Shown here: piece after piece, positions 7,639 to 13,483 of the stretch | Layout of the letters: every line of letters starts with the position of its first letter | How positions within the stretch are numbered: the stretch's first letter is position 1 | Assembly (NCBI GenBank): GCA_023402505.1 | Contig: JAEYGD010000108.1 | Coordinates: 1-14,350 of the forward strand | Direction: 5' to 3' | DNA from: Actinomycetes bacterium | GTDB lineage: Bacteria; Actinomycetota; Actinomycetes; Mycobacteriales; Micromonosporaceae | DNA length: 14,350 nucleotides | The notes under the pieces: generated by a model | What the model saw: the letters and a program-made list of their open reading frames with translations, nothing else | Database searches by the model: none | What the model was told of the DNA's origin: nothing | Translations under genes and position numbers: made by a program

Positions 7639-8370
7639 ATGACGACGATTGACGCCAGCCCGCTACGCGGGCAGGAGCGCCCGGGTCCCCGCCGACAGGA
7701 GGTCGTTACCGGGATCAAGGACTACATCCTGCGCAATCGCCTCAAGCCGGGTGACCTCCTCCCGACCGAGACGGAACTGTGCGAGGCCGTGGGCGCCAGC
7801 CGGTCGAGCGTCCGCGAGGCGGTCAAGATCCTCAGCGCTCTCGACATCGTCGAGGTACGACACGGTCACGGCACCTTCGTCGGCCGCATGTCGCTCAACG
7901 CCCTCGTGGAGAGCCTCGCCTTCCGCGGCCTGCTCAGCGGCGAGGAGGACCACCACGTCCTGGGTCAGGTCGTGGACGTCCGGCAGACCCTCGAACAGGG
8001 CCTGGCCGCCGACATCATCGACGTCCTCGACGAGGAGCACCGGACGCACCTCTCCGCGCTCGCCGACCAGATGGCGGGCCTGGCCGCCCAGGACCGGGAC
8101 TTCCTCGAGGTCGACCGCGAATTCCACCTCAAGCTGATGGAACCCCTCGGCAACGACCTCGTCCTCCAGCTCACCGAGGCGTTCTGGCAGGTCCAGGCCA
8201 TTGTGGCCCCCACCCTGCGTACCGAGCCGGAGGATCGCTTCATCACGGCCCAGCGGCACCGCGCGATCGTCGACGCGATCGCCGCCGGTGATCCGGGGGC
8301 CCTGCGGGCCGCCATCGCCGACCATTACGCGCCCGTCCGCGCCAGCCTCGCGCGCACCGTCCAGCCCTGA
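7639..8370 (+). CDS. GntR-family transcriptional regulator, FadR/FCD subfamily (NanR-like role)
   Basis: A 243-residue cytoplasmic regulator that probably senses a sialic-acid catabolite. Residues about 16-83 are a winged-helix GntR domain: LKPGDLLPTETELCEAVGASRSSVREAV holds the recognition helix and VEVRHGHGTFV the wing. Residues about 108-235 are an all-helical FCD effector domain. D159-x3-H163, H207 and H229 fit the metal-binding set of many FCD proteins, whose ligands are often organic acids. The ATG is preceded by AAGGGG at a short 4-base spacing and by GGAAGGG further up. It is divergent from the transporter operon and upstream of the sialidase, with matching sequence elements at both promoters, so it is the likely local repressor. 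Its C-terminal TVQP codons and stop fall inside a 38-base tandem duplication. Confidence 0.93.
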   Translation: MTTIDASPLRGQERPGPRRQEVVTGIKDYILRNRLKPGDLLPTETELCEAVGASRSSVREAVKILSALDIVEVRHGHGTFVGRMSLNALVESLAFRGLLSGEEDHHVLGQVVDVRQTLEQGLAADIIDVLDEEHRTHLSALADQMAGLAAQDRDFLEVDREFHLKLMEPLGNDLVLQLTEAFWQVQAIVAPTLRTEPEDRFITAQRHRAIVDAIAAGDPGALRAAIADHYAPVRASLARTVQP

Positions 8371-8439
8371 CCGGACAGCACGACGAGCCACGGGCCGTCC
8401 AGCCCTGACCGGACAGCACGACGAGCCACGCGCCGTCCA
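8357..8439. repeat. 38-base tandem duplication (2.2 copies) across the regulator's stop codon
   Basis: Unit 1 (8357-8394) and unit 2 (8395-8432) are identical except for one base (GGG versus GCG near the end), and the first 7 bases of a third copy follow. Each unit begins CCGTCCAGCCCTGACC. Unit 1 contains the regulator's last codons and stop, so unit 2 carries a silent duplicate of them in non-coding DNA. The near-identity suggests a recent slippage event. It sits directly before the terminator hairpin. Confidence 0.92.
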
Positions 8440-8469
8440 CCGCCCACGGCGGTGGGCGGCGTTGCTTTT
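8440..8469 (+). terminator. intrinsic terminator after the GntR gene
   Basis: A perfect 8-base stem (CCGCCCAC at 8440-8447, GTGGGCGG at 8452-8459) with a GGCG loop is followed by CGTTGCTTTT. It separates the regulator transcript from the sialidase promoter about 55 bases downstream. Confidence 0.75.
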
Positions 8470-8523
8470 CGCTCACCGCCACCCACCGACCTCCGTAGTC
8501 GCGGATGCCCACTCTTCGATCCC

Positions 8524-8552
8524 TTGACGCCCCCGTCCGGGAGGCTTAATTT
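8524..8552 (+). promoter_or_regulatory. sialidase promoter (housekeeping sigma type)
   Basis: TTGACG (8524-8529) and TAATTT (8547-8552) are separated by exactly 17 bases, close to the consensus, which is notable in such GC-rich DNA. The predicted start is near 8558-8560, inside operator site B, giving a leader of about 67 bases before the GTG. Confidence 0.75.
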
Positions 8553-8579
8553 CTGACATCAGACATCTGACGTCTTATG
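8553..8579. promoter_or_regulatory. putative GntR operator, site B (sialidase promoter)
   Basis: Three consecutive heptamers, GACATCA (8555-8561), GACATCT (8562-8568) and GACGTCT (8569-8575), begin three bases after the -10 box. Positions 8557-8577 match the reverse complement of site A at 18 of 21 positions. A repressor here would cover the transcription start. The regulator's identity is inferred from proximity. Confidence 0.7.
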
Positions 8580-8625
8580 GCTCGGTTGTCCTCCGTTCCT
8601 CCAGCCCCACCCGGAAGGAAACGCC

Positions 8626-10377
8626 GTGTCCCCTGCCCGAGCGATACCGCGAAGAGTGACCGCCCTCGTCGCCGCCGTCCTGTGCCTGACCGCGACCCTG
8701 CCCGCCGCGCCGGCCCACGCCGCCCCCGCCGGAGTGAGCGCTACGACCAGTGCGGACTGCGCGGCCAGCCGCCTGATCCTGCTCCTCGACAACCGCGGCA
8801 CCACCTCGCAGACCTTCACCGTCACCTGGCCCGGGCGCTCCGGCTCACCGTGGACCCGCACGGTCCCCGCCGGCAGCAGCACCCAGCTGTACTGGACCCT
8901 CACCGCCGGCACGCCGTACACGCTGCGGACGACCACCGCGACCGGGCTGGACGAGACCGCCGCCGGCATCTTCCACTGCGGTACCGGCATGTCCGCGCTG
9001 GCCAGCTTCGACTGCACCGCCGGCCGTCTCCAACTCGTGCTGGAGAACCGCACCACGACCGCCCGCGACTTCACCGTCACCTGGCCCGGCCGCACCGGTT
9101 CACCATGGACCCGCACGATCGCCGCCGGCGGCAACCTGTTGCACTACTGGACGGTGCCCGACGGCACCCCGTACACGCTGCGGGTGACCGCCCCGGGCTT
9201 CGACACCACCCAGCGGGGCACCGCCGGATGCGGCCTCGCCGCCGGCAACCCGCAGATGACCACGACCACACTGCTGACCACGCAGACCGTCATCCGGAAC
9301 CTCAACGGCGCCAACGGCCGCTACGACGGCACTGCCGCCTCGGTCCGGATCCCGGGCATGGCCGTCACCAACAACGGCACCGTCATCGCCGTCGCCGACG
9401 CACGGGTCGACGGCTCGTACGACCTCGGCGGCGGCACCAACAACATCCAGATCGCCATGATCCGCAGCACCGACGGCGGTCGCACCTTCGAACAGCCGCG
9501 CGTCATCCACGCCCCCGCGAGCACCCGGGAGGGAGTGGGCGATCCCAGCCTGCTGGTGGACCGCGCCACCGGCGTCGTCTACTGCTTCTTCACCTACTCC
9601 CCCAGGCCGGGCGTCAGCTTCTGGTCGGGCGCGTCCGGCGTCAGCACCGCCGACGACCCGAACAGCCTGCACCTGCGCTACATCACCAGCCGGGACAACG
9701 GCGCCACCTGGAGCAACCCGGTCGAACTGAACCCGGTCGTCAAGGACCCGACGTGGCGGCAGGTGTTCTTCTCCTCCGGCCACGGCATCCAGACCAGCAC
9801 CGGCCGCCTGATCCAGCCGATCGCCTACCGGGACGCCGCCGGCACCAGCCACGCCGGCAACATCTACAGCGACGACCACGGCGCGACCTGGCGGCGCGGC
9901 GGCTCCGCCGGCGGAAACATCAACGAGAGCAAGGCGATCGAACGCGGCACCGGAGCCGTCGTGCAGAACATGCGCCACAACGGGACGCGCAGCCGGTTCT
10001 ACGCCACGTCCACCGACGGCGGGGCGACGTTCGGCCCGGCCACGGCCAGCGCCGCGCTCACCGACCCGCTGTGCAACGCCGACGAGCTGTCCTACCTGCG
10101 CCCGTCCGAGGTCGGCGCGAACGGTACGCCACTGCGCACCCGGACAGCGCTGTTCAGCAACAACGCACACCCGACCGCGCGCAACGACCTCACCGTACGG
10201 ATGTCCACCGACGACGGCGCCTCGTGGGCGGTCCGGGCGCTGCTCAAGCCGGGCGGCGCCGGCTACTCGACGATGGCCGTGCTGTCCGACGGGACGATCG
10301 GCAACCTGTACGAGGTCGGCGACCGCGGCGGCATCCACTTCGCCCGCTTCAGCCTGGCCTGGGTGAAGGGGGCCTGA
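8626..10377 (+). CDS. secreted exo-alpha-sialidase (GH33 type) with duplicated N-terminal module
   Basis: A 583-residue secreted hydrolase that should release terminal sialic acids from glycoconjugates. The GTG start has GGAAGG 7 bases upstream. The signal peptide runs to about residue 32 (PAAPAHA, then APAG). Two similar modules follow, at 44-119 and 129-203, each bounded by a Cys pair (C45/C118, C130/C202). The catalytic six-bladed propeller spans about 220-580. It has an RIP motif with R241 and five Asp boxes (281-288, 355-362, 415-422, 462-469, 527-534; pattern S-x-D-x-G-x-[TS]-[WF]). By comparison with the Micromonospora viridifaciens sialidase from memory, the triarginyl cluster is R241, R457 and R519, the Tyr/Glu nucleophile pair is Y547 and E434, the acid/base is probably D266 (or D262), and D306 lies in GDPS. 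All key residues appear present. No cell-wall anchor is seen. It is the only extracellular enzyme of the locus. Confidence 0.94.
   Translation: MSPARAIPRRVTALVAAVLCLTATLPAAPAHAAPAGVSATTSADCAASRLILLLDNRGTTSQTFTVTWPGRSGSPWTRTVPAGSSTQLYWTLTAGTPYTLRTTTATGLDETAAGIFHCGTGMSALASFDCTAGRLQLVLENRTTTARDFTVTWPGRTGSPWTRTIAAGGNLLHYWTVPDGTPYTLRVTAPGFDTTQRGTAGCGLAAGNPQMTTTTLLTTQTVIRNLNGANGRYDGTAASVRIPGMAVTNNGTVIAVADARVDGSYDLGGGTNNIQIAMIRSTDGGRTFEQPRVIHAPASTREGVGDPSLLVDRATGVVYCFFTYSPRPGVSFWSGASGVSTADDPNSLHLRYITSRDNGATWSNPVELNPVVKDPTWRQVFFSSGHGIQTSTGRLIQPIAYRDAAGTSHAGNIYSDDHGATWRRGGSAGGNINESKAIERGTGAVVQNMRHNGTRSRFYATSTDGGATFGPATASAALTDPLCNADELSYLRPSEVGANGTPLRTRTALFSNNAHPTARNDLTVRMSTDDGASWAVRALLKPGGAGYSTMAVLSDGTIGNLYEVGDRGGIHFARFSLAWVKGA
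8755..9231 (+). repeat. in-gene tandem duplication encoding two Cys-bounded modules
   Basis: The two modules are offset by exactly 255 bases (85 codons). A 20-base identical block occurs at 8815-8834 and 9070-9089 (encodes FTVTWPG), and both copies encode SPWTRT, YW(T) and GTPYTLR at matching places. More than half of the aligned residues are identical. Each looks like an all-beta domain of about 75 residues closed by a disulfide. I do not recognise the family; carbohydrate or surface binding is a guess. Confidence 0.85.
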
Positions 10378-10378
10378 C

Positions 10379-10425
10379 CCGGCCGCTGCCCGGGTGCCGC
10401 GCGACGGTACCCGGGCGGCCGCCGG
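10379..10425. terminator. bidirectional terminator between convergent sialidase and dioxygenase genes
   Basis: Arms 10379-10395 and 10409-10425 pair over 17 positions with one mismatch and one G-U pair. The loop contains a further CCG/CGG pairing. It begins right after the sialidase stop and precedes the dioxygenase stop on the other strand. There is no T-run, as is usual in actinomycetes. Confidence 0.75.
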
Positions 10426-10447
10426 CACCCCCCGCGCTCGTACCCGC

Positions 10448-11305
10448 TCAGATGTTGGAGTCGAGCGCCGGGAAGCCCGCGGGCAGGTCGGCGGCCGGGG
10501 CGTCGTTGAGCCCGACCGACAGGTCACGTTCCAGCCCCAGCGTGTAGGCCGCCATCGAGATCGAACCGGCGGCGTGGCCGTCGACCAGCAGGTCCAGCGG
10601 CTGGTTGTCGGCCAGACCCGCGATGTACAGCAGCGGCAGGTAGTGGTCGGGGGTCGGTACCGCGTGACCGAAGTCGGCGTGGGCGTCGAGCGCCGCGATC
10701 CCGGCCGGGTCCGTCCCGAGGGTCTCCCGTGCCGCGTCGTCGAAGCGCAGAGCCCAGTCGTAGCCGCTGTCCGGTCGCCGGAAGTCCACCGCCCGCAGGT
10801 TGTGCACGATGTTGCCGCTCCCGACGATGAGCACGCCCTCCTCGCGTAGCGGCGCCAGCCGGCGGCCCAGGGCCAGATGGTGGTCGAAGTCCTTGAACGC
10901 GTTCAGGGACAGCTGGACAACCGGGATCGACGCGTCGGGAAAGGCGTGCAGCAGCACCGACCACGTGCCGTGGTCGATGCCCCAGCTGTCGATGTCCTGC
11001 CCCACCCACGTCGGCTTCACCACGTCGGCCACCATCTCCGCGACGTCCGGCGCGCCCGGAGCCGGGTACTGCACGTCGAACAGCTCCTGTGGGAAACCGT
11101 AGAAGTCGTGGATGGTCCGTGGCCGCGCCATCGCCGTGACGGCGGTCGCGTTGGTGTACCAGTGCGCGGAGATCACCAGGATCGCCCGGGGCCGGGGCAC
11201 GGACGCGCCGAGAAGCCGCCACGCCTCGGTGTAGCGGTTCCGGTCGAGCGCGTTCATCGGGTTGCCGTGCCCGAGGAAGGCGGCCGGCATCGTCGTGCTG
11301 CTCAT
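10448..11305 (-). CDS. ygiD: YgiD-like extradiol ring-cleavage dioxygenase (DODA/LigB family)
   Basis: A 285-residue cytoplasmic metalloenzyme of the class III extradiol dioxygenase family. E. coli YgiD cleaves L-DOPA at the 4,5 position in vitro; the physiological substrate is generally unclear. The start MSSTTMPAAFLGHGNPMNAL closely parallels E. coli YgiD, and GGAGG lies 9 bases upstream of the ATG. Expected metal ligands are H13 (LGHG), H48 (SAHW) and H221 (TPDHYLPLLY). H112 in WGIDHGTWSVL and H168 in GSGNIVHNLR are further conserved family positions. Length is normal. It stands alone, convergent with the sialidase and separated by a strong terminator, so it is probably unrelated to sialic-acid use. 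Confidence 0.93.
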   Translation of the reverse strand: MSSTTMPAAFLGHGNPMNALDRNRYTEAWRLLGASVPRPRAILVISAHWYTNATAVTAMARPRTIHDFYGFPQELFDVQYPAPGAPDVAEMVADVVKPTWVGQDIDSWGIDHGTWSVLLHAFPDASIPVVQLSLNAFKDFDHHLALGRRLAPLREEGVLIVGSGNIVHNLRAVDFRRPDSGYDWALRFDDAARETLGTDPAGIAALDAHADFGHAVPTPDHYLPLLYIAGLADNQPLDLLVDGHAAGSISMAAYTLGLERDLSVGLNDAPAADLPAGFPALDSNI

Positions 11306-11513
11306 GGGCTCTTCCCTCCACGACGGGCTCTCCCCCGACCATAGCCAACGGGTGTCCGGCGGCCGGTCAACGAGCGTCGCGCCGGGTGCCCGGCCACGTC
11401 GCCGGTGGCGTCGCCCGCTCATCGACACCGGCTTGCGCGCCGGGCAGCCCGCGAACGTCTCCGGAGTCGGCACTCCGCCCTCGGATCGGAGTCGGCTCGG
11501 GCAGAATGCGAGC

Positions 11514-12125
11514 GTGCTCGATGTCGACTCCCCCGGCCGTACCGCGTCCACCCGGTTCGCCCGGATCGTCACCGAGGTCTTCGCGCCGGCGCTGCTCGCC
11601 GCGATCATGCCGGTCGTCGTGGCGCTGCACGCCACCGCCCCGGCGGTCGGGGCGGGCCTCGGCTGGGCTCTGGTGGGCGCGCTGTTCTGCTCGGTGATCC
11701 CCAACAGCCTGATCTGGTGGGGAGTCCGCCGGGGACGGCTGAGCGACCATCACATCCGGGTACGCGAGCAGCGTCGTGTGCCCCTGGCGTACGGGCTCGT
11801 CTCGGTGCTGGTCGGCCTGGCCCTCCTGCTCGCCTTCCGCGCCCCGCGGCCGGTGACCGCCATGGTCGTGGTCATGTTCGCGCTGGGCGTCGCAGTGACC
11901 CTGGTGAACCTCGTGTGGAAACTCAGCATCCACGCCGCGACGGCGGCCGGATCGGCCGCCGTCGCGGTGATCCTCTTCGGGCCGGTCCTGCTTCTCACCG
12001 CCGCCGTGGTCGTCCTCGTCGGCTGGTCCCGCGTCCAGCTCCGCGACCACACGACCGGCCAGGTGGTCGCCGGCACCGTCATCGGCCTCGCCGTCACGGT
12101 GCCGTTGTTCCTCCTGCTCCGCTGA
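11514..12125 (+). CDS. PAP2-like integral membrane protein with degenerate catalytic motif
   Basis: A 203-residue protein with about five or six membrane segments (near 23-45, 48-68, 90-108, 114-133, 142-168 and 184-201). K136-L-S-I-H140 and S172-R173-x5-H179-x3-Q183 resemble motifs C2 and C3 of PAP2 lipid phosphatases, with Gln replacing the Asp that normally supports the catalytic His. R82-x-R-E-Q-R-R88-V-P may correspond to motif C1. It may act on polyprenyl or phosphatidyl phosphates, or be a non-catalytic relative. The start is uncertain: GTG at 11514 fits the length and first helix but lacks a clear ribosome site. An upstream in-frame extension exists but runs through the divergent gene's start region. 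Confidence 0.65.
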   Translation: MLDVDSPGRTASTRFARIVTEVFAPALLAAIMPVVVALHATAPAVGAGLGWALVGALFCSVIPNSLIWWGVRRGRLSDHHIRVREQRRVPLAYGLVSVLVGLALLLAFRAPRPVTAMVVVMFALGVAVTLVNLVWKLSIHAATAAGSAAVAVILFGPVLLLTAAVVVLVGWSRVQLRDHTTGQVVAGTVIGLAVTVPLFLLLR

Positions 12126-12146
12126 CGACCGGGCGACCGGGCCGGT

Positions 12147-12208
12147 GTCGCCCGCCCGGTGGCACCGCGCGGGCGGCAGGGCGACGCCCCGGTCTCGGGA
12201 CCGGGGCG
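12147..12208. terminator. paired hairpins between convergent membrane-protein genes
   Basis: A perfect 10-base stem (CGCCCCGGTC at 12185-12194, complement at 12199-12208) with a TCGG loop can end transcription from either side. A larger interrupted stem (GTCGCCC at 12147-12153 with GGGCGAC at 12179-12185, plus an inner GCCCG/CGGGC) overlaps it. It fills the 106-base gap between two convergent stops. Confidence 0.7.
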
Positions 12209-12231
12209 CCGGAGGTGGGGTGTGGCAGCCG

Positions 12232-12867
12232 TCAGGCGACCGTGGCCCGCTCCGCGGCGGGAGCGGCGAACGCCTCGCTGGGCGGGGTCCGGAAGGCGTG
12301 CACCAGGCCCGCGAGGGAGAGCAGCAGGAGCAGCGCGGCACCGAGGTACATCACCGTCGCGGCCTGCCCGGCCTTCGCGCCCATCTCGCTGAAGCCGTAC
12401 GACGTCAGCAGCAGGCCGCGCAGCGTCTCGCCCTTGAACACGGTGTCCCGCTGCGCACTGACCTCGGCGAGCTGCTTCTGCAGGTCGGCCAGCGCCGGGT
12501 CGTTGGTCTGCTGCGCGGTCGCGACCTGCTCGCGCAGCTGGCTCTGCGGCTCACCCAGGTCGGCGTAGGTCCGGCCACCGGCCATGTTCTTCAGGTGCAA
12601 CCCGATGTACTCGTTGGCGTAGCACTCCGCCTGCTTGCCGGTGGTGAGCTTCTTGCCCGCGTTGTCGACGAGGCACTCGACCTTCTTCTCCTCGTCGTCG
12701 AGCTGGTCGGCCGGGGTGAACATGATGTTCTGCGCGCCGAGCTGGTCCCGCACGTAGTTGTTGGCGAAGTTGGCGTTCGAGGTCAGGACGATGCCGACGA
12801 CGAGCAGCAGGGCCGCGAGACCCAGCCCACCGATGCTGAACAGAAGGTCGAGGGTCCTGCGCTTCAT
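12232..12867 (-). CDS. two-helix membrane protein of unknown function
   Basis: I do not recognise a named family. The 211-residue product has a short basic N-terminus (MKRR), a membrane helix at about 8-29, an exposed domain of about 135 residues and a second helix at about 167-193, then a short Ala-rich tail. Both ends are probably cytoplasmic with the middle outside. That domain has two Cys (C65, C82) that could form a disulfide, and a Gln/Ala-rich, probably coiled helix (about 106-140). The ATG has GGGAG about 7 bases upstream. It is divergent from the YCII/sigma unit, and I see no shared regulatory motif. Similar proteins of unknown function occur in actinomycetes, as far as I recall. Confidence 0.8.
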   Translation of the reverse strand: MKRRTLDLLFSIGGLGLAALLLVVGIVLTSNANFANNYVRDQLGAQNIMFTPADQLDDEEKKVECLVDNAGKKLTTGKQAECYANEYIGLHLKNMAGGRTYADLGEPQSQLREQVATAQQTNDPALADLQKQLAEVSAQRDTVFKGETLRGLLLTSYGFSEMGAKAGQAATVMYLGAALLLLLSLAGLVHAFRTPPSEAFAAPAAERATVA

Positions 12868-12940
12868 GGTGATTCTCCCGGAGGGGTCGGCAGTCGAATC
12901 TGACGGTCATATCGTGCGGTCCCGGCCGGCGCGCCCGGCA

Positions 12941-12975
12941 GGGCCGAACTCCCGTACCGGAGGGACCTTCGGCCC
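12941..12975. repeat. inverted repeat in the divergent intergenic region
   Basis: GGGCCGAA (12941-12948) and its complement TTCGGCCC (12968-12975) flank a 19-base loop that itself contains a CTCC/GGAG pairing. It lies between two divergent genes, 19 bases before the ECF-type -35. It could be an operator or an incidental GC-rich palindrome. Confidence 0.35.
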
Positions 12976-12993
12976 GGCCGCGCGACCCGGCGA

Positions 12994-13020
12994 TGTCGAG
13001 AAGCGGTGGCCGGCTCCGTC
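12994..13020 (+). promoter_or_regulatory. ECF42-type promoter upstream of the YCII/sigma-factor unit
   Basis: TGTCGA (12994-12999) and CGTC (13017-13020) are 17 bases apart and about 50 bases upstream of the YCII start. As I recall, the ECF42 group recognises TGTCGA at -35 and CG(A/T)C at -10, so this fits autoregulation by the downstream sigma factor. Predicted start near 13026-13028. Confidence 0.65.
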
Positions 13021-13072
13021 CCCGGGGTGACGGTGGCCAGAATGGGTCACACCAACGACGAGGAGACGCACG

Positions 13073-13480
13073 ATGGCGAAGTACCTGCTGCTCAAGCACT
13101 ACCGCGGCGGTCCGGCTCCCATCCAGGACGTGCCCATGGACCAGTGGACGCCCGAGGAGATCTCGGCGCACATCCGGTACATGCACGACTTCGCGGCCCG
13201 GCTCGAGGAGACCGGCGAGTTCGTCGACAGCCAGGCGCTCGCCCCCGAGGGGACGTTCGTCCGGTACGACGGCGCCGGCCGCCCGCCGGTCACCGACGGC
13301 CCGTTCGCCGAGACCAAGGACCTCATCGCCGGCTGGATGGCGATTGACGTGGACAGCTACGAGCGCGCCCTCGAACTGGCCGGGGAACTCTCGGCCGCCC
13401 CGGGCGCGGGCGGGAAGCCGCTCCACGAGTGGCTCGAGCTGCGTCCCTTCCTGACCGAGCCGCCCACCATCACGGACTGA
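13073..13480 (+). CDS. YCII/DGPF-domain protein
   Basis: A 135-residue soluble protein of the YCII-related (DGPF) family, a dimeric alpha/beta fold with no settled biochemical role. The family motif DGPFAETK is at 75-82, followed by the typical GWMAIDVDSYERALELA, and MAKYLLLKHY forms the first strand. The ATG has GAGGAG 7 bases upstream. It is 3 bases from the sigma-factor gene, and such pairing with ECF42 sigma factors is widespread, suggesting it is a partner or target of that sigma factor. Length is typical and the sequence looks intact. Confidence 0.92.
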   Translation: MAKYLLLKHYRGGPAPIQDVPMDQWTPEEISAHIRYMHDFAARLEETGEFVDSQALAPEGTFVRYDGAGRPPVTDGPFAETKDLIAGWMAIDVDSYERALELAGELSAAPGAGGKPLHEWLELRPFLTEPPTITD

Positions 13481-13483
13481 CCT

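Noticed and set aside
8357..8439. CRISPR-like or attachment-site repeat
   Set aside because: The units abut with no spacers, there are only about two copies, and no cas or integrase gene is present.
8577..10547. Long open frame overlapping the sialidase in another frame
   Set aside because: Arg/Pro/His-rich low-complexity translation with no motif; the sialidase frame has five Asp boxes and a signal peptide.
10448..11305. Role of the dioxygenase in pigment (betalain-like) or antibiotic synthesis
   Set aside because: No companion biosynthetic genes are present; YgiD homologues are widespread as stand-alone genes.
11262..11513. N-terminal extension of the PAP2-like protein
   Set aside because: The stretch overlaps the start of the divergent dioxygenase gene and its translation is compositionally unlike protein.
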